Origin: Mycobacterium sp. PO1
GTDB taxonomy: Bacteria; Actinomycetota; Actinomycetes; Mycobacteriales; Mycobacteriaceae
Assembly (NCBI RefSeq): GCF_017312405.1
Contig: NZ_BLTG01000014.1
Location: forward strand, 48,391-112,390
Direction: 5' to 3'
Length of the DNA: 64,000 nucleotides
In this document: positions 36,651 to 46,810 of the stretch, in pieces
How positions within the stretch are numbered: the first letter of the stretch is position 1
How the letters are laid out: each line of letters begins with the position of its first letter
The notes under the pieces: generated by a model
What the model was told of the DNA's origin: nothing
Databases searched by the model: none
The model's input: only the letters and a program-made list of their open reading frames with translations
Made by a program: the position numbers and the translations under genes

Positions 36651-37624
36651 GGCTGCCCACCCATCGTGGTGCGCACCGCCGCGACGATGTCGTCACGCTG
36701 CGGCAACGCCGCCTGCTCCAGATGCTTCGCGTACGGCATCGGCACCTCCGCGCTGCAGACACGGGCGATCGGCGCGTCGAGGTCGAAGAACGCGTTCTCG
36801 GCGATCTGGGCACTGATCTCACCGGCCAGACTCCCTGTCCGCCATGCTTCGTCGACCACGACAGCGCGATGGGTCTTGCGCACCGAGTCCAGGATCGTCT
36901 CGGTGTCCAACGGACGCAGCACCCGCAGATCGATGACCTCGCAGTTGATTCCGGCCAGAGACAGCTCGTCGGCGGCGTCCAGTGCTTTGGCCAGACAGCC
37001 GCCGTAGGCGATCACCGTGACGTCGGAGCCCGTCCGGCGCACGGCCGCCGAGCAGATGTCCTGCGCCGCCAGCGTGTCGACATCGGCAGCGGTGTTGTAC
37101 AACGTGACGTGCTCGAACACCACGACCGGATCGGGGTCGGCCAGCGCGGAGGCCAGCATCCCGTACGCGTCCTGCACCGTCGCGGGGGCAACGACTTTGA
37201 TGCCCGGGATGTGCGCATACCAGTTCTCCAGGCTGTGCGAGTGCTGAGCCGCCAGCTGCCGTCCCGCCCCGGTGGCCATCCGCACCACCAGCGGAACCGA
37301 GAATTGACCTCCGGACATGTGGCGCAGCGTGGCGGCCGTGTTGACGATCTGGTCCAGGGCCAGCAGGCTGAAGTTGACGGTCATCACTTCGACGATCGGG
37401 CGGAGTCCCCCCAGCGCGGCACCGATTCCGACCCCGACGAACCCCAGCTCCGACAGCGGTGTGTCCCGCACCCGGTCGGGGCCGAATTCCTCCAGCAGGC
37501 CTTTGGACGCCGCGTAGGTGCCGCCGTAACGGCCGACGTCCTCGCCCATCAACACCACGCGGGGGTCGTCGCGCAGTGCGTCTCGGAGCGCGTTGTGGAC
37601 TGCGGTGCGATATGTCGTCTTCAT
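36647..37624 (-). CDS. Pyruvate/2-oxo acid dehydrogenase E1 component, beta subunit
   Basis: 325 residues. It shows the transketolase pyrimidine-binding domain ([40 protein letters not shown]) and the C-terminal transketolase domain ending near [12 protein letters not shown]. Together with the E1 alpha it decarboxylates a 2-oxo acid and acylates the lipoyl group of E2. Overlaps of 4 bp at both ends indicate coupling. Pyruvate, acetoin or branched-chain substrate cannot be told. Confidence 0.92.
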   Translation of the reverse strand: MKTTYRTAVHNALRDALRDDPRVVLMGEDVGRYGGTYAASKGLLEEFGPDRVRDTPLSELGFVGVGIGAALGGLRPIVEVMTVNFSLLALDQIVNTAATLRHMSGGQFSVPLVVRMATGAGRQLAAQHSHSLENWYAHIPGIKVVAPATVQDAYGMLASALADPDPVVVFEHVTLYNTAADVDTLAAQDICSAAVRRTGSDVTVIAYGGCLAKALDAADELSLAGINCEVIDLRVLRPLDTETILDSVRKTHRAVVVDEAWRTGSLAGEISAQIAENAFFDLDAPIARVCSAEVPMPYAKHLEQAALPQRDDIVAAVRTTMGGQP

Positions 37625-38594
37625 CGCCGAACCTCCGCTGCCGGGGTGAGCACATCACGTTCCAGGTCCGCGACGTCCTCCCACGTGCCGGCGTCGGCGA
37701 AGGCCACGGCCGCATCGACCTCGGAGTCGGCCGCCTGCTCGAGGTCGGCGATGTCCTGGGGAGCCAGCAGTCCGTCGCGTAGGCACCGATCGGTGAACAG
37801 CGTGATCGGGTCCCGGGTGCGCCATTCCTCGACCTCGGCCTTGCCGCGGTAGAGCTCGGGGTCGAACATCGAGTGAGCGCGGAAGCGGTAGGTGCGGAAC
37901 TCCAGGAAGAAGGGGCCGCCCGCGGTGCGGATGGAGTCGACCGCCTTCGCTGTGGCGTCATGGCATGCCGCGACATCCATTCCGTCGACGGTCAACGTCG
38001 CCACGTTGTAGGCGGCAGCCTTGGCGGCGAGATCGGTCTGGGACTGGGCACGTTCGAGCGCGGTGCCCATCGCGTACAGGTTGTTCTCGCAACAGAACAA
38101 CACGGGGAGTTGCCACAGCGCCGCCATGTTCAACGATTCGTGAAAGGCGCCCTCGGCGACCGCACCGTCACCGAAATAACACGCGGTCACGCGGTTTCGC
38201 TGCTGCATGGCGTCGGCGAGTGCCAGTCCGACGGCCAGCGGCAGTCCCCCGGCGACGATGGCGTTACCGCCGTAGAATCTGCGGTCGGCGTCGAAGAGGT
38301 GCATCGACCCGCCACGGCCCCGCGAGCAGCCCTCCTGCTTGCCGAACATCTCGGCCATGATCGACGCCATGGGCACTCCGCGCAGCAGCGCGTGCGCGTG
38401 TTCGCGGTATGTCGCGACCACCGCATCGTCGGCGTCGAGGGCCCGCAGCGATCCCGCGGCCACCGCCTCTTCCCCCACGTACAGGTGCAGGAACCCGCGG
38501 ATCTTCGTCTCACCGTAGAGTTCGGCGCACTTCTCCTCCATGCGACGCACCCGGACCATGTCCGCCAACAGCGGCCGGGCCAGCGGGTCGGCGC

Positions 38595-38598
<4 letters not shown>
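37621..38598 (-). CDS. Pyruvate/2-oxo acid dehydrogenase E1 component, alpha subunit
   Basis: 325 residues. It contains the thiamine diphosphate motif GDG ([20 protein letters not shown]) with the closing NN in [10 protein letters not shown], and the conserved [11 protein letters not shown] segment. E1 alpha of PdhA or AcoA type. Acetoin dehydrogenase is an alternative, since the neighbours do not settle substrate. It overlaps ACS by 4 bp and E1 beta by 4 bp. Confidence 0.92.
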
Positions 38599-40391
<1,793 letters not shown>

Positions 40392-40402
40392 GGCAGGCTT
40401 CC

Positions 40403-40654
40403 CTAATTCTGCTGCGGCACAACGCCGGTCTGCAGGGCGGCGCCGATGTTGGCCATGACCCTGTCCAACAGGGCCTCGTAGGCGGTCCCGTCGTCGTGGA
40501 GCTGGTCGTATCCGCGGTGGCGCAGAAACGCGTCGAGTCGGCGGTCGATGGGCCAGTCCAGGTAGATCTCGCCGGCGAACTCCGAACGGAGGAACTGCCA
40601 GGCGACGTCGTCGAGCGCACTGCGGACCCCGGCTGTGTGGTCGGTCGATGTCAT
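40403..40654 (-). CDS. Hypothetical 83-residue protein heading the acs-PDH operon
   Basis: ATG at 40654 with AGGAG 5-9 nt upstream. The protein is acidic and helical, starting [19 protein letters not shown] and ending TGVVPQQN. No cysteines or membrane segment. It does not match a family I recognise. It begins 61 bp after a DosR-like box and ends 11 bp before acsA, so it likely belongs to the same transcript. Confidence 0.75.
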   Translation of the reverse strand: MTSTDHTAGVRSALDDVAWQFLRSEFAGEIYLDWPIDRRLDAFLRHRGYDQLHDDGTAYEALLDRVMANIGAALQTGVVPQQN

Positions 40655-40714
40655 CGTCACTCCTGTCGACAGACGAACCGAACCCATCGTTTTCCAGCCG
40701 GGTGCCCGGCAATA

Positions 40715-40728
40715 GAGACGAAAGTCAC
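40715..40728 (-). promoter_or_regulatory. Putative DosR box, acs-PDH operon side
   Basis: GAGAC-GAAA-GTCAC, 8 of 10 matches to GGGAC-N4-GTCCC, and almost the same as the perfect box at 20775 (TAGGGACGAAAGTCCCTA versus TAGAGACGAAAGTCACA). It lies 61 bp from the start of the 83-codon gene. Confidence 0.6.
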
Positions 40729-40742
40729 ATCCCGGAGATCGG

Positions 40743-40756
40743 GTGCCTTTGGTCCT
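40743..40756 (-). promoter_or_regulatory. Second putative DosR box, divergent acs/nitroreductase region
   Basis: GTGCC-TTTG-GTCCT, 7 of 10 matches to GGGAC-N4-GTCCC, 28 bp centre-to-centre from the preceding box. Two boxes with this type of spacing are common at DosR-dependent promoters. GCGAC-TTCG-GGGCCC at 40785 is a third, weaker similarity. Confidence 0.45.
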
Positions 40757-40814
40757 TCGAGGACAGTCCGCTCGGCCCTGACGCGCGACTTCGGGGCCCG
40801 GCGACCATGTGGGC

Positions 40815-41246
40815 ATGTCTCGCGACACGATGAGCCCGGTGCGCGACGCGGTGCGGACGTTCAACAAGCACGTGCTCAACCCGATGATGGTGCGGGCCGC
40901 CGGACGCAAACACTGGTATGCAGCGCTTGTCGAGCACGAGGGGCGTTGCTCCGGCAGGAGGTACGCCACCCCCGTCGTGGCGGACAAGGTCGCGGGCGGG
41001 TTCCTCGTCCCCCTTCCCTACGGAATCACCGTGGACTGGCTTCGCAACACCCAGGCGGCCGGCGGCGCAACGATCACGTCGAAAGGTGACACGTACGAGG
41101 TGGCGGGTCCGACGATCGTCGACGCCTCGACGGCAGCTGGTCTGCTCCCGCCCGGTCGACTGCGTGTTTTCCAGCGCTTCGGGATCGATCACTTCGCCAG
41201 GTTTGCTCTGGCGTCCGACCTCACCGGGCGGGATCGAGACCAGTGA
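40815..41246 (+). CDS. Nitroreductase/quinone reductase family (DUF385, Ddn-like) protein
   Basis: 143 residues, start MSRDTMSPVRDAVRTFNKHVLNP. It contains the F420/FMN split-barrel core (HEGRCSGRRYATPVVADKV and DKVAGGFLVPLPYG) typical of the deazaflavin-dependent nitroreductase family of mycobacteria. The cofactor is most likely F420H2. It is divergent from the acs operon across 160 bp with DosR-like boxes. Confidence 0.83.
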   Translation: MSRDTMSPVRDAVRTFNKHVLNPMMVRAAGRKHWYAALVEHEGRCSGRRYATPVVADKVAGGFLVPLPYGITVDWLRNTQAAGGATITSKGDTYEVAGPTIVDASTAAGLLPPGRLRVFQRFGIDHFARFALASDLTGRDRDQ

Positions 41247-41310
41247 ACGCGTCCGCATACTCGTCGACCCACCGGGACCCTGGACAGAAACGAATCGGAT
41301 TCCGGCCAGA

Positions 41311-42222
41311 TCAGCGGTGACGCGCCACGATCACCGGAGCCCGGGCGTGCTCGGCGACCGCCGCACTGACCGATCCGAGCAGGGCGCCGCTGACGCTGCC
41401 ACGACCGTGGCTCCCGAGCACGATGAGCTGCGCCCGCTCGCCTTGCCTGAGGAGTTGGCGTACCGGATTCCAGAACCGCACCAGGTGGTGGACCCGGACG
41501 GCGGGATGTTGCGTCCGCAACGCCGACAGCGACTTCGTCAGGATGGCCTCGGCCGCCTCGACGAGCAACGGGTCACGCTTCCCGCCGGCCGGTGGCGCCT
41601 CGGAGTCGTGACAGACATGCATCGCGAGCAGATCCACACCGCGCCACGCCGCTTCGTCGAACGCGATGACCGCGGCGAGGTTCGAGGCGCGGGACCCGTC
41701 GACACCGACCAGGACGGGGCGATGGTGTGGCGACGGGTGGCTGGGCTCCTCCCGGACGACGGCGACCGGGCAGTGCGCATGCTGGATGACGCCTCGGCTC
41801 ACCGGACCCAGCCCGCGCCGATGCCTGCCGGTGACCCCGTGACCGCCCACTGCGACCAACTGGGCCGACCTGGACAGCTCCGCAAGCGCCGCCACCGGTC
41901 TGCCGTGGCAGAGCACCGCACGGATCTCGTGCACCCCCTCTCCGCTCTCCTCGGCCGCCGCGACCGAGCGGGCGAGCACGCCACCGGTGTCGCGTTCGGC
42001 GAGTTCGCGAACCTCGTCGGGTGCCCGGCCGGTCGGCCACGACCAGGTCGCGCCCACGGTGTCGTCCGCGTGGTTTCCGACGACGTGCGCGACTGTCACG
42101 TCGACGTTTCGGAACGCGGCGGCCCGGGCGGCCCATTGCGCCGCCACGAGCGCGTTGGACGATCCGTCCGTGCCGACCACAACTCCGTGAGCGGCGGATC
42201 TTCCAGACACGTCAGCGCCCAC
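41311..42222 (-). CDS. Universal stress protein, two USP domains
   Basis: 303-residue tandem USP, start MGADVSGRSAAHGVVVGTDGSSNA. Domain 2 has PVLVGVDGSRASNLA and GSHGRGSVSGALLGSVS; domain 1's glycine motif (GGHGVTGRHRRGLGPVS) is altered. It overlaps the upstream DUF1918 gene by 11 bp and is probably the last gene of the SRPBCC-DUF1918-USP transcript. Confidence 0.92.
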   Translation of the reverse strand: MGADVSGRSAAHGVVVGTDGSSNALVAAQWAARAAAFRNVDVTVAHVVGNHADDTVGATWSWPTGRAPDEVRELAERDTGGVLARSVAAAEESGEGVHEIRAVLCHGRPVAALAELSRSAQLVAVGGHGVTGRHRRGLGPVSRGVIQHAHCPVAVVREEPSHPSPHHRPVLVGVDGSRASNLAAVIAFDEAAWRGVDLLAMHVCHDSEAPPAGGKRDPLLVEAAEAILTKSLSALRTQHPAVRVHHLVRFWNPVRQLLRQGERAQLIVLGSHGRGSVSGALLGSVSAAVAEHARAPVIVARHR

Positions 42223-42469
42223 GAATCGTCTCTTGCACCTGCGTCATCCGTTCGCGGGCTCGTTCGTCGGCAGACCTCTGTTCGGCAGCCGTCACGACGA
42301 TCGCGTCCGGGCCCGGGAACACCATCGCTTCGCGTCCGGTGTCCAGCCAGCGCACCACGAAGGGCGGGGTCCCGTCGGCGGAGTGCACCTCGGTGATCAA
42401 CCCCCGCTGCTCGGAGCGGTCGACGGTGGGGCCCTTGAGCACCAGCCAGTCACCAACCTCGGCTCTCAT
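42212..42469 (-). CDS. DUF1918 domain protein
   Basis: 85 residues, MRAEVGDWLVLKGPTVDRSEQRGLITEVHS: small beta-barrel (SH3-like) DUF1918 fold with VVRWLDTGREAMVFPGPDA and a basic C-terminal tail. These proteins occur in actinobacterial stress clusters; function unknown. It starts 27 bp after the SRPBCC stop. Confidence 0.87.
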   Translation of the reverse strand: MRAEVGDWLVLKGPTVDRSEQRGLITEVHSADGTPPFVVRWLDTGREAMVFPGPDAIVVTAAEQRSADERARERMTQVQETIRGR

Positions 42470-42496
42470 CGGTCTCCCTTTCGCTGGTTCGGCCGG

Positions 42497-43180
42497 CTAA
42501 CCCGGGTGGTGCAGGGCAGCGCCGGCCGCTGACTCCGAAGCGCCCGAACTCTCCGGCTGGGCTCGGCCCTCGGCGCGCCGTTTGATGCCCAGCAGGATCC
42601 CCCTGGTGATGAAGGCCCTGGCCGGTCCGAGAAGTTCGGCGAACGCGACCTCGGCAGGGTGGCGCAAGGCCAGCCGCGACCGGATCACCAACCGGCACCG
42701 GTCATCCCAGTGCGGGATGACGTGGAAGGACCACACGGCGTCCCAGGGCAACCCCGGCTGCGCCCGCAACACGATCGACTGACCGTCGATCAGCTCCGCG
42801 ACGGCGAGTTCGATCCCGTCCGGCAGGCCCAGCCAGCCCTTCGGCACGAGCCGGACCACGTCACCGACCGTGATGTGCTGCCATTCGGGATGGATGCAGT
42901 CGGCATTGCGGTACCCCAGACCCACGGCGCTCTCCAGCTTCTCGAAGCTGTACAACCCGCCACGGTCCTGCCCCATCTGCACCAGCCACGGCCACACCTC
43001 CCCGGCGCCGGCATCGATCCACACCGCTTCGGTGGCCTGCAGCACCGGCGGAGAGATCAGTTCGTCACCGGGCATCTTTCCGCTGCATTCGGCCTTGGTG
43101 GTGCCCCAGTCACGGAAGTAGCGGCGCGCCCCGTACAGCAGTGCCCCCGCTGCGAGCGCCTTCACGATCGTGTTCGCCAT
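42497..43180 (-). CDS. SRPBCC-family protein (paralogue A)
   Basis: 227 residues from ATG 43180 (MANTIVKALAAGALLYG). A short hydrophobic N terminus is followed by a START/SRPBCC-like core (AVWIDAGAGEVWPWLVQMGQDRGG). It shares clear blocks with the divergent gene at 43399: VWPWL-Q-G-DRGG-YS, HPEWQ, and GDxVxLxP/R. Ligand unknown. A DosR-like box lies 36 bp upstream. It heads a likely SRPBCC-DUF1918-USP operon. Confidence 0.78.
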   Translation of the reverse strand: MANTIVKALAAGALLYGARRYFRDWGTTKAECSGKMPGDELISPPVLQATEAVWIDAGAGEVWPWLVQMGQDRGGLYSFEKLESAVGLGYRNADCIHPEWQHITVGDVVRLVPKGWLGLPDGIELAVAELIDGQSIVLRAQPGLPWDAVWSFHVIPHWDDRCRLVIRSRLALRHPAEVAFAELLGPARAFITRGILLGIKRRAEGRAQPESSGASESAAGAALHHPG

Positions 43181-43215
43181 GAGGCAAGCTTGCGGGCCTT
43201 TCCGGCCGGACGATA

Positions 43216-43229
43216 GGGCCGGTGGTCCT
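43216..43229 (-). promoter_or_regulatory. Putative DosR box upstream of SRPBCC A
   Basis: GGGCC-GGTG-GTCCT, 8 of 10 matches to GGGAC-N4-GTCCC (GGACC-ACCG-GCCCT read leftwards on the minus strand), 36 bp before the ATG at 43180. Confidence 0.55.
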
Positions 43230-43348
43230 CTGCTCACCCGTGGTGGCCGGCCCGATCGGCGACGACCTGATTCCGCTCCCGGGCGGGTGCACCGCCCCGG
43301 GACCATCATGTCCTGCGCCCCTTTGTGCACCGAAATTTGCTCGGATGC

Positions 43349-43362
43349 AGGACTTTCGGCTC
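43349..43362 (+). promoter_or_regulatory. Putative DosR box upstream of SRPBCC B
   Basis: AGGAC-TTTC-GGCTC, 7 of 10 matches to GGGAC-N4-GTCCC and close to the GGGACTTTCGGCCC form common in M. tuberculosis, 36 bp before the ATG at 43399. The mirror distance to the box of the divergent paralogue (36 bp each) is notable. Confidence 0.5.
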
Positions 43363-43398
43363 TACCAGCCGGGAGCGTGCCGAACCTACCGTCGAACC

Positions 43399-44088
43399 AT
43401 GGGAAGGTACCGGCCGGGGCTGGCGGACATCATGGCCGCCGTCGGGATCGCAGCGTGGTACCACGTCCACCTGCGGCCGTGGATGTACACCTGGGGCGCC
43501 CGCAACGACGAGATCGCCGCGGTGATGCCGGGTGACGACATGGTCGAGGCTATTCCGTCGCGGCCGTCCCCCCGCACCACACGGGCGGTCACCGTCGACG
43601 CACCGCCGGCCCAGGTCTGGCCGTGGCTTGCTCAGATCGGCGAGGACCGGGGCGGCTTCTACAGCTACTCGTTGCTGGAACGCGCGGTCGGCGCCGACAT
43701 GCACAACGCGGCCATCGTGCATCCCGAATGGCAGCAGCTCAACACCGGCGACACCGTGTGGCTGGCGCGCCGTTACGGTCCCGCCGCCCGGCAGATCGTC
43801 GCCGCCGTCGAGCCCGGCTCCCACCTCGTGCTCGTCTCGCCGGCCGATTTCGACCGTCTGGATCGAGGGCAGAAGGCTTCGGGCTGCTGGTCGTTCACGC
43901 TTCGCCCCGACGGCGACCGGACCCGGCTGATCGCGCGCGGCAGCGGCGGCCCCGTCGGGCACTTCTGGTTCGATGTCCCGCATTTCGTGATGGAGCAGAA
44001 GATGCTGCGCGGCATCGCCCGCCGCGTTGAGCGTTCACGGGGCGCCACCGCACCCCATGCGGAAGTCGCCGCACTTCCCACGCCCTGA
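43399..44088 (+). CDS. SRPBCC-family protein (paralogue B)
   Basis: 229 residues from ATG 43399 (MGRYRPGLADIMAAVGIAAW). It carries the VDAPPAQVWPWLAQIGEDRGGFYSYSLLERAVG block and HPEWQQLNTGDTVWLARR, parallel to paralogue A. The N-terminal hydrophobic stretch may be a membrane anchor or lipid-binding element. Function unknown. The gene ends directly at the USP stop on the other strand. Confidence 0.78.
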   Translation: MGRYRPGLADIMAAVGIAAWYHVHLRPWMYTWGARNDEIAAVMPGDDMVEAIPSRPSPRTTRAVTVDAPPAQVWPWLAQIGEDRGGFYSYSLLERAVGADMHNAAIVHPEWQQLNTGDTVWLARRYGPAARQIVAAVEPGSHLVLVSPADFDRLDRGQKASGCWSFTLRPDGDRTRLIARGSGGPVGHFWFDVPHFVMEQKMLRGIARRVERSRGATAPHAEVAALPTP

Positions 44089-44937
44089 TCATCCGTGCAC
44101 GACGAGCACCGGGCGGTGCGTGCGGTGTACCGCCCCGCGCGCGACGCTCCCGAGCAGCACCTCGCGGATGGTCGAGCGTCCCCGCGAGCCTACGACCAGC
44201 ACCGCGGCGTCGTGCTGGTCGGCGCACTCGACGAGCAGGTCGGCCGCCACCCGCGAAGCCGGGCCGGCGAGCTTCGGCATCCGCAGCGACAGCAGCTCGG
44301 CGTCACGCGCCGCGGGACCCAGCGGCACGTCCTCGTCCCCGTCGCGGACGGCGGCGAGCAGCAGCCGCCGGCCCGGAAACAGCCGGCGCGCGCTGTCGAG
44401 CGCCTTCTCGGCGCCGTCGGAACCGTCATAGCCCACCACCACCGGCCCGTCGGCCAGCGCCTCGAACTCCTTGATCAACAGCGGATTGGGCACCACCAGC
44501 ACCGGCACCGTCGCGTAATGCACGACCAGGTCGGAGACACTGCCCAGCACCGCGTCGGTACCGCTGAGGCCCCGGCTGCCCACGACGATGACATCGCCGT
44601 GCAACTGCTCGGCCAGTTGCGCGAGCCGCAGGCCGTCGGATCCCATCGTGCGATTGACGAGCGGTTCGGCGTCCCACTCGGCCGCGGTGGCCAGCGCGAC
44701 TCCGGCGGCGGCGATGGCGTCGGCCTCCCGCTGCCCTTCGCGCTCGATCAGCTCGACCAGGTCGTCGATGTCGCGAGCCGAGGTGCGCAACCGCCGACGC
44801 AGCCTCGTGCTGCCGAAGGGCGGCGTCCAGACGTACACCACCCAGGCATGCGCCTCGGGGAACAACGACGCCCCGGCGCTGATGGCCTCACCCGCCGAGG
44901 GCGAGCCGTCGTATCCCACGATCACGTTGGTCGGCAT
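44089..44937 (-). CDS. Universal stress protein, two USP domains
   Basis: 282-residue tandem USP. Domain 1: NVIVGYDGSPSAGEA and GSRGLSGTDAVLGSVS; domain 2: PVVVGYDGSDGAEKA and GSRGRSTIREVLLGSVA. It is divergent from the receiver/TrxR-like fusion (99 bp) and convergent with SRPBCC B. No clear DosR box was seen in its upstream gap. Confidence 0.92.
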   Translation of the reverse strand: MPTNVIVGYDGSPSAGEAISAGASLFPEAHAWVVYVWTPPFGSTRLRRRLRTSARDIDDLVELIEREGQREADAIAAAGVALATAAEWDAEPLVNRTMGSDGLRLAQLAEQLHGDVIVVGSRGLSGTDAVLGSVSDLVVHYATVPVLVVPNPLLIKEFEALADGPVVVGYDGSDGAEKALDSARRLFPGRRLLLAAVRDGDEDVPLGPAARDAELLSLRMPKLAGPASRVAADLLVECADQHDAAVLVVGSRGRSTIREVLLGSVARGAVHRTHRPVLVVHG

Positions 44938-45036
44938 GCACCCACGCTAGGCCGCTCCGCCGCGGCGGGGAAGGGTACCTTTCACCCGCCAACCCGACCG
45001 CGATTTCCGCTGGACACGAGGCGCATACTTGAGGCG

Positions 45037-46701
45037 ATGACTGGACCTGAGCACCAGCCCCGCAAACCGGTGATCCTCACCGTCGACGACGACCCCGCGG
45101 TGTCCCGTGCGGTAGCCCGCGACCTTCGTCGGCACTACGGCGAGAAGTTCCGCATCGTGCGGGCCGAGTCGGGCCCTGACGCGCTGGAGACCCTCAACGA
45201 GCTGAAGCTGCGCGGAGAGACCGTCGCGGTGTTCGTCGCCGACTACCGGATGCCGCAGATGAGCGGCATCGAGTTCCTCGAAGCCGCGATGGATGTCTAC
45301 CCGGCGGCCCGGCGCGTGCTGCTCACCGCCTACGCCGACACCCACGCCGCGATCGACGCGATCAACGTCGTCGACCTCGACCACTACCTGCTCAAGCCCT
45401 GGGATCCTCCGCAGGAGAAGCTCTACCCGGTCATCGACGCGCTGATCGAGGCGTGGCGGGCGGCCGGCGACCGGGCCATCCCGCACACCAAGATCATCGG
45501 GCACCCGTGGAACGCGCGGTCGTCCGAAGTGCGTGAGTTCCTGGCCCGGAACCGGCTGTACTACACCTGGTTTCGGTCCGACGAACCGCGTGGCGCGCAA
45601 CTGCTCGAAGCCGCGGGCCAGGACGGTCTGATCCTGCCGGTGGTGATCACCGAGCAGGGCGAGACGCTGGTCGACCCCACCGACGCGGAGCTGGCCGCGA
45701 CGCTGGGCCTCACGACGACGCCCGCGGGCGATTTCTACGACCTCGTCGTCGTCGGCGGTGGGCCCGCCGGCCTGGCCGCCGCCGTCTACGGAGCATCCGA
45801 GGGGCTCAAGACCGTCCTCATCGAACGGACCGCCACCGGCGGACAGGCCGGCCAGAGCTCCCGCATCGAGAACTACCTCGGCTTCCCCGACGGCGTTCCG
45901 GGATCACAGCTCGCCGAGCGCGCCCGTCGGCAGGCCGAGAAGTTCTCCGCCGAACTGATCACCGCCGCCGAGGTCACCGGTCTGGACATCGACGGCAACG
46001 CCCGCACGGTGCACCTGTCCGACGGCCGCTCGATCGGCACGCGCGCGGTGATCCTCGCGATGGGTGTGGAATACCGCCAGCTGTCGGCGGAGGGGTGTGC
46101 GGATCTGACCGGTGCCGGCGTGTACTACGGCGCGACCACGTCGGTCGCCTCGGACTGTGAGGACGACGAGGTCTATGTCATCGGCGGCGCCAACTCGGCC
46201 GGGCAGGCCGCGATGTACCTGGCCCGCACCGCCAAGTCGGTGACCATCGTCAGCCGGCGCACCCTCGAAGACTCGATGTCGCACTACCTGATCCAGCAGA
46301 TTCGCGCCCAGGACAACATCAAGGAGTTGCCCTACACCGTCGTGCACGCGGTGAAGGGGGACGGACACCTGGAGAGCATCTGTCTGGAGAACAACCAGAC
46401 CGGCGAACGCGAAGAGTTCCACTGCGGCCGGATGTTCATCTTCATCGGCGCCGAACCGCGCACCGACTGGCTCGACGGCGTCGTGGTGCGCGACGACCAC
46501 GGATTCGTCGTCGCCGGCCCGGACCTGCGCGACGTCAGCGGATGGACCCTGGAACGCCCGCCGCACCACCTGGAGTCCAGCGTGCCAGGGGTGTTCGTGG
46601 CCGGCGACGTGCGCGCCGACTCCGCCAAGCGGGTGGCCGCCGCGGTCGGTGAGGGGTCGATGGCCGTCATGCTCGTGCACCGCTACCTGGCCGAAACGTA
46701 G
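45037..46701 (+). CDS. Receiver domain fused to thioredoxin-reductase-like flavoprotein
   Basis: 554 residues. Residues 10-125 form a response-regulator receiver with phospho-acceptor Asp69 (FVADYRMP) and Lys in LLKPW. Residues about 145-215 resemble a glutaredoxin fold (HTKIIGHPWNARSSEVREFL) without Cys where CPYC is expected. Residues about 235-554 form an FAD/NAD(P)H reductase domain (VVGGGPAGLAAAVYG; VIGGANSAGQAA) where the TrxR CxxC is replaced by YYGATTSVASDC with no Cys pair. So it is probably not a disulfide reductase. It is adjacent to a cNMP-binding histidine kinase, the likely partner. Confidence 0.88.
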   Translation: MTGPEHQPRKPVILTVDDDPAVSRAVARDLRRHYGEKFRIVRAESGPDALETLNELKLRGETVAVFVADYRMPQMSGIEFLEAAMDVYPAARRVLLTAYADTHAAIDAINVVDLDHYLLKPWDPPQEKLYPVIDALIEAWRAAGDRAIPHTKIIGHPWNARSSEVREFLARNRLYYTWFRSDEPRGAQLLEAAGQDGLILPVVITEQGETLVDPTDAELAATLGLTTTPAGDFYDLVVVGGGPAGLAAAVYGASEGLKTVLIERTATGGQAGQSSRIENYLGFPDGVPGSQLAERARRQAEKFSAELITAAEVTGLDIDGNARTVHLSDGRSIGTRAVILAMGVEYRQLSAEGCADLTGAGVYYGATTSVASDCEDDEVYVIGGANSAGQAAMYLARTAKSVTIVSRRTLEDSMSHYLIQQIRAQDNIKELPYTVVHAVKGDGHLESICLENNQTGEREEFHCGRMFIFIGAEPRTDWLDGVVVRDDHGFVVAGPDLRDVSGWTLERPPHHLESSVPGVFVAGDVRADSAKRVAAAVGEGSMAVMLVHRYLAET

Positions 46702-46810
46702 GGCCGAGCCGGTCATGGAATCCACACCGGGTGATTCGCGTTTCACTTCTCCAGTGCCCCTGCACGCTCCGACACAGCAGGTTCCGAGTTGACCGTTGGA
46801 AGGATCCACC

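Noticed and set aside
43299..43313. GGGACCATCATGTCC as another DosR box
   Set aside because: The half-site spacing is 5 nt or more, not 4, and the second half is incomplete; the box at 43349 fits better.
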